Source: DATCDR01 sp036510575
GTDB taxonomy: Bacteria; Actinomycetota; Acidimicrobiia; Acidimicrobiales; Bog-793
NCBI GenBank assembly: GCA_036510575.1
Contig: DATCDR010000070.1
Location: forward strand, 1-15,140
Reading direction: 5' to 3'
DNA length: 15,140 nucleotides
Made by a program: the position numbers and the translations under genes
The notes under the pieces: generated by a model
The model's database searches: none
Told to the model about the DNA's origin: nothing
The model's input: only the letters and a program-made list of their open reading frames with translations
Part shown: piece by piece, positions 1-6,603 of the stretch
Layout of the letters: each line of letters starts with the position of its first letter
Numbering within the stretch: the stretch's first letter is position 1

Positions 1-288
1 GATGTGGGCGTCGGCGCGCACCAAAATCCCCGTGTGGAAGAACCGGCGCGAGGTGAACACCGGGAGCCCGATCCAGGTGTCGTCACCGGCCGCGCGAGAG
101 GCCAGCAGCGAAGACATCGACATCTCGGAGACCTCGAACTCCTTGAAGTGCAGCTGGCGCCAGAACATCTCCGAAGCGTGGACCCGTGTGACGTGCAGAT
201 CGATCCCCTGGGGCTTGACCCTTCCCGCGTGAATCGGCTCGGTCCTCGCGTTGGTCGACAGTGCCGCTCCGAGCTCGATGTTGGACAT
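1..288 (-). CDS. 4,5-dihydroxyphthalate decarboxylase-like protein, 5' part only (gene runs off the window)
   Basis: The first 96 codons are present. The protein has the N-terminal layout of the 4,5-dihydroxyphthalate decarboxylase family, a periplasmic-binding-protein-like fold often annotated as an ABC substrate-binding protein: a VKPQGIDL segment near residue 32, then EMFWRQLHFKEFEVSEMSMSS (about 45-65), then the LPVFTSRRF stretch (about 76-84). There is no signal peptide, which favours a cytosolic enzyme over a secreted binding protein. In phthalate pathways this family removes CO2 from dihydroxyphthalate. The start at 286-288 is supported by an AAGGAG box 8 nt upstream. It lies 212 nt downstream of the amidohydrolase on the same strand and could be cotranscribed. 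The nearby Rieske oxygenase also resembles phthalate-pathway enzymes. The true substrate is not visible, and an oxidoreductase-associated binding-protein role remains possible. Confidence 0.75.
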   Translation of the reverse strand, partial: MSNIELGAALSTNARTEPIHAGRVKPQGIDLHVTRVHASEMFWRQLHFKEFEVSEMSMSSLLASRAAGDDTWIGLPVFTSRRFFHTGILVRADAHI

Positions 289-500
289 GTCGTGTGCTCC
301 TTCTGTGAAGATCAGACAGCGGTCGATGGAGAGCAGTTCGGGTTGCGGCGTACCGGCCCGGCACGAAACTCTATCGATCTGAACGACGAATTGTCAGCGC
401 TTTCGCAACAACCAACCCGGTCGGCGTCGGGGCCGCCAGGTGATGTTCCGGCTATTCCGATGGCTTCGGAGGGCTCGCGCCGGCGCGGGTTCGTCGGCGC
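289..500. other. Intergenic spacer between amidohydrolase and decarboxylase-like gene
   Basis: These 212 nt lie between two minus-strand genes. They contain the AAGGAG ribosome-binding site of the downstream gene and a short GC palindrome (GCGCCGGCGC, near 479-488). I see no convincing terminator with a T tract. The length would allow a separate promoter for the decarboxylase-like gene, but none is clear. Confidence 0.4.
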
Positions 501-1373
501 TCAGCCGACGAGGGAGAGGCCGTAGATCCGAGCCACGGTCCCCCCGAGGAAGTCGTCTCGCTCCTTGTCCTCCAACTGTGCCGAGGCGGCGATGCCGGCC
601 GCGAGCAACTCCTGGTGGGTTCCGACCGAGTTGGTGACGTCGGAGCCGAACATCAAGCGGTCCGATCCGAATCGATCGACAGCACGACGCAAGAAGTCGG
701 CCGAGTCGAGCTCGGCCTGGCGGAGGAACTTGAAGTTGATAGGTACGACCTTGAAAACGACGTTCGGATGGTCCAACGGATCCAACTCCGTCATGCCGTA
801 GACGGGCGGACCGCTTTCCACCGCGCAGTTGGCGAGATGGTCGACCACCACGGAAAGATTCGGCATGGATAGCACGATCTCGCCGAGCGGTTCGATCCCG
901 AAACTCTGGTTCCACCGACTGAAGTGGATGCAGACCGGAATGCCGAGCTCCTCGGCCCGTCGCCAGGTCCCCAGCGCGACGTCGCTCGTGAACCAGGACG
1001 TGTCATCTTGCTGGCCCGGCGCGCGCCTTCCGGGGTATGCCAGTCGTATCCCTCTCGCCCCTCGCTCGGACACCCAGTAGTCGATGCTTTCGAGGGCCTT
1101 CGGATCGTTCGCATCCACGGACACCACCGCGCTCAACCGGCCGGGATGCGCCGCCGACGAGTCGCAGACGTAGCGGTTGTCGTAACCGTAGATGTGGCCG
1201 CGCTGCACCACGATCGCATGATCGGTGCCCTCCTCGTCGAGGGCAGCGATCAACTGCTCGGCATCGAAGGGGTTGACGAGCAGCTCCGGCTGAAGTTCAT
1301 GACCACCGACCGGGCCCGGTGGATAGGTCGCGGTGTCCGCCGTCGAAATGTGTGCGTGGGCATCGATGATCAT
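501..1373 (-). CDS. Amidohydrolase-2 family metal-dependent hydrolase or decarboxylase
   Basis: A 290-aa TIM-barrel protein of the amidohydrolase-2 family. This family includes ACMSD, gamma-resorcylate decarboxylase and 2-pyrone-4,6-dicarboxylate hydrolase. The metal-site layout is visible: DAHAH at 4-8 on strand 1, H150 in CIHFS, H179 in VVDHLAN and D245 in MFGSD, followed by the usual C-terminal FLGGTVARIYGL helix. Length is normal and the frame is intact. The start at 1371-1373 has a GGAG box 8 nt upstream. It lies 311 nt from the end of the molybdenum hydroxylase gene on the same strand. A role in hydrolysing or decarboxylating an aromatic-degradation intermediate fits the family and the neighbours, but the substrate cannot be read from the sequence. 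Confidence 0.85.
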   Translation of the reverse strand: MIIDAHAHISTADTATYPPGPVGGHELQPELLVNPFDAEQLIAALDEEGTDHAIVVQRGHIYGYDNRYVCDSSAAHPGRLSAVVSVDANDPKALESIDYWVSERGARGIRLAYPGRRAPGQQDDTSWFTSDVALGTWRRAEELGIPVCIHFSRWNQSFGIEPLGEIVLSMPNLSVVVDHLANCAVESGPPVYGMTELDPLDHPNVVFKVVPINFKFLRQAELDSADFLRRAVDRFGSDRLMFGSDVTNSVGTHQELLAAGIAASAQLEDKERDDFLGGTVARIYGLSLVG

Positions 1374-1555
1374 CTGAGGGACTCCTCGATCTGTGAGCGG
1401 GACGTTCGTGAACGGATGCCTCGACGTGCGATGGGGCGTCTCGACGCCGTACGGATTGGGACGTGCCGCCTGATGACCGGTGCTGCCTCACGCGGCATTG
1501 CACGTCCCCGGGGTTTCATCGCCTGTGACCAGACCGTTTGGCCAGGTGCATCCTC

Positions 1556-1583
1556 GATTTTCCATCTTGTCAGGGTGAAAATC
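1556..1583. repeat. 7-bp inverted repeat GATTTTC/GAAAATC with 14-nt spacer
   Basis: The arms at 1556-1562 and 1577-1583 are exact reverse complements and are AT-rich in a GC-rich setting. The element lies about 180 nt upstream of the amidohydrolase start on the minus strand. It may be a regulator site or part of a promoter. It lacks the following T tract that a terminator for the upstream gene would need. Confidence 0.3.
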
Positions 1584-1600
1584 AGCCTGCAACCGCCTAG

Positions 1601-1620
1601 CGCTCGTCTGCAGACGTGCG
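1601..1620. promoter_or_regulatory. Near-perfect 20-bp palindrome, candidate operator
   Basis: The central 12 bases (CGTCTGCAGACG, 1605-1616) are a perfect palindrome. Three more pairs match after a single mismatch (1604/1617), giving 9 of 10 paired positions per arm. It lies about 230 nt upstream of the amidohydrolase start. The symmetry and promoter-side location fit a dimeric repressor site, but the binding protein is unknown. Confidence 0.4.
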
Positions 1621-1684
1621 TGCTCGGGTTGCGATGGTCCGGTGTCCACCTCGACCAAGGGTGCCGCTTGCGGGGTCGTCCGAG

Positions 1685-3817
1685 CTAACCGAGCTCGCGC
1701 AGGCCGTCGTAGATCCGTTCGGCGGTCAGTGGGAGCCTTCGTAGCCGCAAACCGACGGCGTTCGCTATGGCGTTCGCGACGGCAGCTGCCGTCGGGACGT
1801 TCGCGGTCTCACCGATGTGCTTGACGTTGGCCGTGCCGACGCCGATTCCTCCCCCGACGAGCACCGTCCGCAGGTCCGGGAGGTCTCGAGAGGACGGCAG
1901 CTTGAACTCGCCGAGATTGGCGGCCCACACCTGGCCGCCTTGCTCGTCGAGGTCCTCCGAGCACGCGAACCCGACACCCATGGCGACGCCACCGTCAACC
2001 TGCATCTGATGCGCCTTGGGATTGATGATCTCGGCAACGTCGACGGCCGTGAGGATTTCGAGCAGCCGCAGTTGTCCGGTTTCCGGGTCGACCGCGACCT
2101 GGGCGATCTGGACGCAGTACGACCCGACGGGTGGACCAACGTGTTGCATCAACGAGTCGAGGTCGACCGCGACCGGCTCATCGCCGGAACGATCGAACCA
2201 CGCCTTCGCGGCCAGGTCGACCGCGAGCGCTAGCGACGAGGTGAGTCGGCTGCCACTTGCACCGAAGTCTCGTGGCAGCTCATCGGTGGAGACCTGGGCT
2301 ACCTCGATGCGCTCGGCATCGATGCCGAGCGACCTCGCTACGAGCTCTCGGGCCACCGTATGGCTCCCCGTCCCGGTCTCGGTCAGCGGCAACTCGACGC
2401 GGACCCGATCTCCTGGCAGGGGCACGAGTCGCAGACTCGTCACCGGATTGGAAGCGGTGGGATGGCTGTAGATCGCGAGACCCCAGCCGTACGACCAGCC
2501 CGGAGGCAGGTCTCGCACGCGCAGAGCAGCCAATGCCCGCTCCAAGGTTTCGAGGCCCCGGTTCTCGACCCAACCGTGGCCGCCGACACCACCTTCGTGG
2601 TCGTGAAGCAGATTTCGCCGCCGGAGCTCGACCGGATCGATGCCAGCGACCGACGCGAGCTCGTCGAGTGCCGACTCGGTGGCAAAGCACATCTGCGGAG
2701 AACCCGGCGCACGCATGTGGCCCTTCGGCACCGTATTGGTGTAGGTGACCGTTCCCGAGCTGTAGAACGCCGGGATCCGATAGTTTCCCGGATGGGTCGC
2801 GCCGAGGATGTTGACGTTCGGGACCGGCTTGAAGCCGCCGTAGGCGCCGCCGTTCAAGAGTGCCTCTTGGGACCACGCGGTGAGGTGGCCCTCGCGATCA
2901 CATCCGAGCCGGACGCGAAGCTCGACGGGATGACGAACATCGGTCGCGGTGAGGTCCTCGCTGTACCGCAACACCATCTTCACCGGGCGACCGACGATTC
3001 GCGACAACACGATGCACAACGGCGCGTCTCCGGGGGATCCCTTGCCGCCGAAGTCGCCACCGATCGGGACCGGATGGACCGTGATCATCGAAGGATCGAT
3101 CGACAAACACTCCGCGAGCTGGCCACGCAGCACGAACGGCGACTTGTTCGTGATCCAGACGAGGACCCGCCCCGACTCCTCCACCGAGGCGATGCAGGCC
3201 TGGGGTTCGAGGTAGCCCTGATGACCCGCAACCGTTACGTACGTCTCGTCCACGACGAAGGCCGACGCGGACAGTGCCGCCGCCACGTCCTCGCGCGAAC
3301 CCGAGGTCACCACGGATTGCAGGTTGCGGCCTTGACCTTCCTTGATGAAGGCCCGCGGGTAGTCCCACGGCCGGTCGTGTACGAGGGGGGCGTCTTCGCG
3401 GGTCGCGTCGGACGGGCTGAACACGGCAGGCAGCTCCTCGTACTCGACGACGACCAGCGCTGCGGCCGCCTCGGCCTGCTCGCGCGTCGAAGCGACAACC
3501 GCCGCTACCCGTTCACCGACGAATCGAACCTTTTCCCCCGCGAGGACCGGCACGTCGCGCACACTCCGACCGTAGGTGCCGGCGTCGAAGTCCTGAGCGG
3601 TGTAGACGTCGACGACGCCGGGGCAGCGACGCGCCTCGCGAGTGTCGACTGAAAGGATCCGGCCGTGAGCGACGGTACTCCGAGCGACCGCGGCGAAGAC
3701 CATGCCCGGCAGTTCCAGGTCCGCGACGTACTGGGTTCGCCCCGTGGCCTTGGCGCGTGCGTCTGTCCGGGCGCGACGCGTTGCGATAGCTCCTGGCTTG
3801 GTCGCGGTAACTGTCAT
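1685..3817 (-). CDS. Xanthine dehydrogenase family protein, molybdopterin-binding large subunit
   Basis: A 710-aa molybdenum-hydroxylase large subunit, a family that inserts water-derived hydroxyl groups into heteroaromatic rings, aldehydes or CO. The N-terminal hammerhead domain covers about 14-130 (GRTQYVADL, GERVAAVVA). Molybdopterin-binding segments follow: GGDFGGK at 253-259, GHMRAPGSPQ at 366-375, ETGTGSH at 480-486 and the C-terminal HIGETANVPTAAAVANA. E670 there matches the family's general-base glutamate. At 710 aa it is somewhat shorter than the usual 750-800, but all motifs are present. No 2Fe-2S small subunit or FAD subunit lies on either side, although these normally pass the electrons on. 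Divergent from the RutA-like gene. Substrate unknown; heteroaromatic hydroxylation is the family-based guess. Confidence 0.88.
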   Translation of the reverse strand: MTVTATKPGAIATRRARTDARAKATGRTQYVADLELPGMVFAAVARSTVAHGRILSVDTREARRCPGVVDVYTAQDFDAGTYGRSVRDVPVLAGEKVRFVGERVAAVVASTREQAEAAAALVVVEYEELPAVFSPSDATREDAPLVHDRPWDYPRAFIKEGQGRNLQSVVTSGSREDVAAALSASAFVVDETYVTVAGHQGYLEPQACIASVEESGRVLVWITNKSPFVLRGQLAECLSIDPSMITVHPVPIGGDFGGKGSPGDAPLCIVLSRIVGRPVKMVLRYSEDLTATDVRHPVELRVRLGCDREGHLTAWSQEALLNGGAYGGFKPVPNVNILGATHPGNYRIPAFYSSGTVTYTNTVPKGHMRAPGSPQMCFATESALDELASVAGIDPVELRRRNLLHDHEGGVGGHGWVENRGLETLERALAALRVRDLPPGWSYGWGLAIYSHPTASNPVTSLRLVPLPGDRVRVELPLTETGTGSHTVARELVARSLGIDAERIEVAQVSTDELPRDFGASGSRLTSSLALAVDLAAKAWFDRSGDEPVAVDLDSLMQHVGPPVGSYCVQIAQVAVDPETGQLRLLEILTAVDVAEIINPKAHQMQVDGGVAMGVGFACSEDLDEQGGQVWAANLGEFKLPSSRDLPDLRTVLVGGGIGVGTANVKHIGETANVPTAAAVANAIANAVGLRLRRLPLTAERIYDGLRELG

Positions 3818-4195
3818 GGTTCGTCACCAGCCTTTGCTTCGTTGCGAGTGAGGACCCGCCACGGGCATCGCACGTTCCGACCGGGCCATGCGGCACCACG
3901 AATCGGAGTCGAGCGCACCGAGGACTCGTCGCAATGTATCGGATGAACCTGATGTGCCGACGCCGCGCCAAGGCGGCTCGCCGGGCCATGCAATCGATCC
4001 AGCCGCGCCCTCGGAGGGTACTGGCCCGGACAACGCCGTCGTGCAATGCTTTAGCATCGACGCATCGACGCATCGACACATCGACCCGGCGATGGTCGCC
4101 GCGTCACGCAGGTTCCTGAAACAACTTCTCGACGAGCCGGTGCGGGGTTTGGTCCGGCTATACCGACCGTGCAACAGCATTCCGAAGGGACACCG
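3818..4195. other. Divergent promoter region between Mo hydroxylase and RutA-like genes
   Basis: These 378 nt should hold both outward promoters. Visible elements are a four-unit 8-bp tandem repeat (4054-4085) preceded by an ATGCT-TT-AGCAT dyad (4046-4057), and two copies of CCGGGCCATGC exactly 100 nt apart (3881-3891 and 3981-3991). The open frames that cross it have no ribosome-binding sites and look like chance frames. An AAAGG about 13 nt from the 3817 start may be the weak ribosome-binding site of the Mo hydroxylase gene. Confidence 0.5.
4046..4085. repeat. ATGCT-TT-AGCAT dyad running into four tandem 8-bp units
   Basis: Units are GCATCGAC at 4054-4061, 4062-4069 and 4070-4077, and ACATCGAC at 4078-4085. 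The first unit overlaps the right arm of a 5-bp dyad (ATGCT 4046-4050, AGCAT 4053-4057). The array ends 110 nt before the RutA-like start. It may be a repeated regulator half-site or a slippage-prone repeat changing promoter spacing. Confidence 0.6.
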
Positions 4196-5350
4196 GTGGC
4201 CGACAGCGCTGACAATCCTGACCCGAAGTTTCCCCCCGGCGGAGGCCTTCGTGGCGCGAACCATCTGAAGCTCGGCACGTTCTGCATGAACGTGAGCGGC
4301 GGCATGGCGATGACGACAACGGATCGATCCTCGTTCTCGGTCTCATGGGAAGAGAACAGGAACCTGGCAATCCTCGCCGACGCCTCCGGTTGGGAATTCC
4401 TCCTCCCCCTCGGTCGCTGGAAGGGATTCGGCGGCAAGACGAACCACAACGGCGAACAGTTCGAGGTGTTCACCTGGGCGAGCGCGATTTCCGCGATCAC
4501 TTCGCAGATCAGCGTCTTCGCGACCGCCCACGTCCCACTGTTCCACCCCGTCGTCGTCGCCAAAGAGGCCGCGACGATCGACCACGTCGGCGGAGGGCGC
4601 TTCGGCATCAACATCGTCGCGGGTTGGAACGACAACGAGTTCGCGATGTTTGGCCTCGAGAACGACTACACCAACCGCTACGCGCGTACCAAGGAGTGGT
4701 TGGAGCTCTTGAACCGCCTTTGGACCGCCGAGTCGCCGTTCGACTTCGACGGTGCGTACTACTCGGGTCGAGGCCTGATCTCGCTGCCACATCCGGTGCA
4801 GCACCGGCCGATGATCGTGTGCGCGGGAATGTCCCCGCAGGGCTTCGAGTTCGCGGCGAAAAACGCCGACTTCATGTTCGTGGCGGGAGACCTCGAGGAG
4901 CTTCGCGAGCACTCCCGCGCGATCCGCTCGCTCGCCGCGAACCAAGACCGCCAGGTCGGCGTGCTCAGATCCGCCTACGTGGTCTGTCGCGACACCGAGA
5001 AGGAGGCAAGGGACTACGTCCACCGCTACGTCGACGAAGATGGCGATTTCGAAGCAGCGGACAACCTGATCGCCCAGATGATCGGCAGCTTGGAGGACAA
5101 GAACTCCCCCACCTTCGATCCCGATGAGTGGCGAGCGCGTCAGCGGCCACTGGTCGCCGGGTGGGGTGGATTGCCCCTCGTCGGGACGGCCGAGCAGATC
5201 GTCGAGAAGCTGGCGCTGATCAGTGAAGCCGGCGTCGACGGGATCGCACTCGGCTGGGTCAACTACGAAGAGGGCATGCAGCAGTTCGTGGACGAGATCC
5301 AACCGCTGATGGAAAAAGCAGGCCTTCGGGAGCCGAGAACGGCCGGGTAG
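4196..5350 (+). CDS. RutA-like LLM-class flavin-dependent monooxygenase
   Basis: A luciferase-like TIM-barrel flavoenzyme close to the RutA/SfnG group (pyrimidine ring-opening and dimethylsulfone monooxygenases). Matching signatures, numbered from the chosen start, are GRWKGFGGKT at 73-82, FGINIVAGWN at 136-145 and IVCAGMSPQG at 207-216. All three have close RutA counterparts (RGFGGKT, FGVNLVTGW, VICAGQS). Such enzymes use FMNH2 from a separate reductase, and none is seen here. I chose GTG 4196 (384 aa) because AAGGGA lies just upstream; the in-frame ATG at 4169 would add nine residues but has no ribosome-binding site. It is divergent from the Mo hydroxylase, and the next gene converges only 12 nt after its stop. 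Oxidative opening of an N-heterocycle or C-S/C-N cleavage is plausible; the substrate is not provable from sequence. Confidence 0.85.
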   Translation: MADSADNPDPKFPPGGGLRGANHLKLGTFCMNVSGGMAMTTTDRSSFSVSWEENRNLAILADASGWEFLLPLGRWKGFGGKTNHNGEQFEVFTWASAISAITSQISVFATAHVPLFHPVVVAKEAATIDHVGGGRFGINIVAGWNDNEFAMFGLENDYTNRYARTKEWLELLNRLWTAESPFDFDGAYYSGRGLISLPHPVQHRPMIVCAGMSPQGFEFAAKNADFMFVAGDLEELREHSRAIRSLAANQDRQVGVLRSAYVVCRDTEKEARDYVHRYVDEDGDFEAADNLIAQMIGSLEDKNSPTFDPDEWRARQRPLVAGWGGLPLVGTAEQIVEKLALISEAGVDGIALGWVNYEEGMQQFVDEIQPLMEKAGLREPRTAG

Positions 5351-5362
5351 TCAGCCGGCAGC

Positions 5363-6160
5363 TCAGCGGAAAAACACGCGGCGAGCGGTGCCGCCGAAGA
5401 TCTGCGTCATCCCGGCCGGAGCGATCGCTTCGATCGCAAACTGCGTGAACGCCAACGCATTCTGGTAGCCCTCTCGCGCTGCTACCGGCGGGAAATCGCT
5501 TCCCCACATCAAGCGATCCGGACCGAACGCCGCGCACGCGTCCGACAATACCGAAGGGATCGGATCCTCGAACAGCTCGTCGTTTACCGGCAACGACCTC
5601 GCGCTCATTTCGCCGATTCCTGGGATCTTGACCATGACGTTGCTAAATCGCGCCAACTCGAAGACCTTGCCGTCACTGCTCTCGGCACCTGGCCGAGTAG
5701 CCCGAGCGGCCGAAGCGAGATGTTCGAGAACTATCGTCAGCGTCGGAACCGCTTCGATGACACCAAGAAAGACCGGGTCGGTAAAGTCCGAGACCGAGCC
5801 GACGCAGCTCACCGATAGGTCGAGGTCCGCCGCAGTTCTCCAAACGAGCAATGGGTCATCGCCACTCGATCGGTCCGTCGCACGAAGTCTGACGCCGGTC
5901 GCGCCGGCCGATGCGAGCACGTTCAGGTGCGCTTCAATGTCGCTCCGGGTTGGATCTACGCCGACTACTGCTGCAAACCGCTCGGGATGAGCATGCAGGC
6001 ATTCGAGCAGGTACGTGTTGTCCCGCTCGTTCAGGATCTGGATGAGCACCGCTTGGTCGACCCCACAGCGGTCCATGACGCTCATCAACGTCTCGACAGG
6101 TTCGAACCACCGCCTCGACACGTGGCAGTGCGAATCCACCACGCCGGAACTAGTTCCCAC
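5363..6160 (-). CDS. Amidohydrolase-2 family protein with altered metal site
   Basis: A 265-aa TIM-barrel protein of the same family as the 501-1373 product. It keeps DSHCH (9-13), EHLA with H147, and MWGSDFPP with D222, and ends with the typical IFGGTARRVFF helix. The strand that carries a His in the first amidohydrolase (CIHFS) reads SVSCVGSVSD here (about 116-125), with no His, so the metal site may be reduced or the chemistry different. Members with one divalent metal often act as lactonases or decarboxylases. The start is GTG 6158-6160 with only a weak GGGG upstream; GTG codons six and seven residues further in are alternatives. It converges with the RutA-like gene with a 12-nt gap, so the two transcripts may overlap. 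Confidence 0.8.
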   Translation of the reverse strand: MGTSSGVVDSHCHVSRRWFEPVETLMSVMDRCGVDQAVLIQILNERDNTYLLECLHAHPERFAAVVGVDPTRSDIEAHLNVLASAGATGVRLRATDRSSGDDPLLVWRTAADLDLSVSCVGSVSDFTDPVFLGVIEAVPTLTIVLEHLASAARATRPGAESSDGKVFELARFSNVMVKIPGIGEMSARSLPVNDELFEDPIPSVLSDACAAFGPDRLMWGSDFPPVAAREGYQNALAFTQFAIEAIAPAGMTQIFGGTARRVFFR

Positions 6161-6288
6161 TGTGCCCCGGCGGTGCTTGCGAGACGCGCGCTGGTGCGTT
6201 TCGTAACGCGATGACTCGTAATGCCACGCTGTCTACACCCCGTCATTCGATCGTCGGCCAAAGCGGAGCCGGGTCCTGAACGAAATGA

Positions 6289-6314
6289 GGCCCAGCTGCC
6301 GGGCCATTGTTTTT
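6289..6314 (+). terminator. Terminator-like hairpin with T tract, no upstream plus-strand gene
   Basis: GGCCC (6289-6293) pairs with GGGCC (6301-6305) around a 7-nt loop, followed by ATTGTTTTTC. This is the shape of a factor-independent terminator on the plus strand. The nearest plus-strand gene upstream ends at 5350, so it may instead act on read-through, on a leader RNA, or be chance. The 5-bp stem is short. Confidence 0.3.
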
Positions 6315-6384
6315 CACACGACGAACGATGTCAATCGAGCCGGCGAGACATCGAAGGGACTAGGCGTCATCAACAGTCGTATGG

Positions 6385-6399
6385 TATGATAATATCGTA
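6385..6399. promoter_or_regulatory. AT-rich dyad, candidate GntR operator in the regulator's own promoter region
   Basis: TATGATAATATCGTA is a 7+1+7 dyad with one mismatched pair, centred on A6392. Its left ten bases (TATGATAATA) recur at 12750-12759 in the divergent promoter region of the Rieske operon. It lies about 205 nt upstream of the GntR start. Autoregulation through such sites is common in the GntR/FadR family; assignment to this regulator is inference. Confidence 0.45.
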
Positions 6400-6424
6400 G
6401 GCGGGGTTCGAGAAAAGGTTCTGT

Positions 6425-6461
6425 CTCGTATCTGGATCACCCCCCGAGAGTCAGATACGAG
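6425..6461. repeat. Perfect 10-bp inverted repeat with 17-nt spacer
   Basis: CTCGTATCTG (6425-6434) and CAGATACGAG (6452-6461) are exact reverse complements, with a G-T pair possible on each side. It lies 26 nt after the AT-rich dyad and about 140 nt before the GntR start. It could be two half-sites for a regulator or a hairpin in the GntR leader RNA. No T tract follows, so a terminator is unlikely. Confidence 0.5.
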
Positions 6462-6603
6462 GTAAAGCCTGGGCACAGTGTCGACCGCCTCGGAGTGCGT
6501 GCCTGCACCGTTGCGTTTTCGGGCTTGCTGCCGAAACGACTGCACGCGATGGTAAGTTAATTGCACGCGCAAATCTCTCGTTTGTGCATAGGAACGGTGT
6601 GGA

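Larger units (their letters stand above)
1374..1684. other. Intergenic region with two dyads upstream of the amidohydrolase
   Basis: These 311 nt hold no supportable gene; long open frames on the plus strand are shadows of the flanking genes. Two symmetrical elements stand out: a near-perfect 20-bp palindrome at 1601-1620 and a 7-bp inverted repeat GATTTTC/GAAAATC at 1556-1562 and 1577-1583. Either could regulate the amidohydrolase gene that starts at 1373. No T-tract terminator is evident for the molybdenum hydroxylase gene. Confidence 0.5.
6161..6603. other. Regulatory intergenic region upstream of the GntR gene
   Basis: These 443 nt have no supportable gene; small open frames in both directions lack ribosome-binding sites and homology. 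From left to right it holds a terminator-like hairpin with a T tract (6289-6314), an AT-rich 15-bp dyad (6385-6399), a perfect 10-bp inverted repeat with a 17-nt spacer (6425-6461) and an AT-rich patch with a TTGC-acgc-GCAA dyad (about 6560-6571). The divergent promoters of the amidohydrolase and the GntR gene must both lie here. Confidence 0.5.

Noticed and set aside
924..1688. Plus-strand open frame spanning the amidohydrolase 5' part and the intergenic region
   Set aside because: It is antisense to a supported gene over half its length, and has no start signal or protein-like motifs.
2360..3652. Long plus-strand open frame (430 codons) opposite the Mo hydroxylase gene
   Set aside because: It is antisense to a gene with clear family motifs, has no ribosome-binding site and an arginine-rich, low-complexity translation typical of a GC-rich shadow.
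3881..3991. CCGGGCCATGC repeated exactly 100 nt apart
   Set aside because: Noted, but a GC-rich 11-mer pair in this composition is not enough to call a repeat element; flanks do not match.
3513..4079. Minus-strand frame crossing the Mo hydroxylase start into the promoter region
   Set aside because: Arginine-rich out-of-frame translation with no ribosome-binding site; the real gene starts at 3817.
4343..5302. Minus-strand open frame (319 codons) opposite the RutA-like gene
   Set aside because: Shadow of a gene with strong LLM motifs; its translation shows no recognisable domain.
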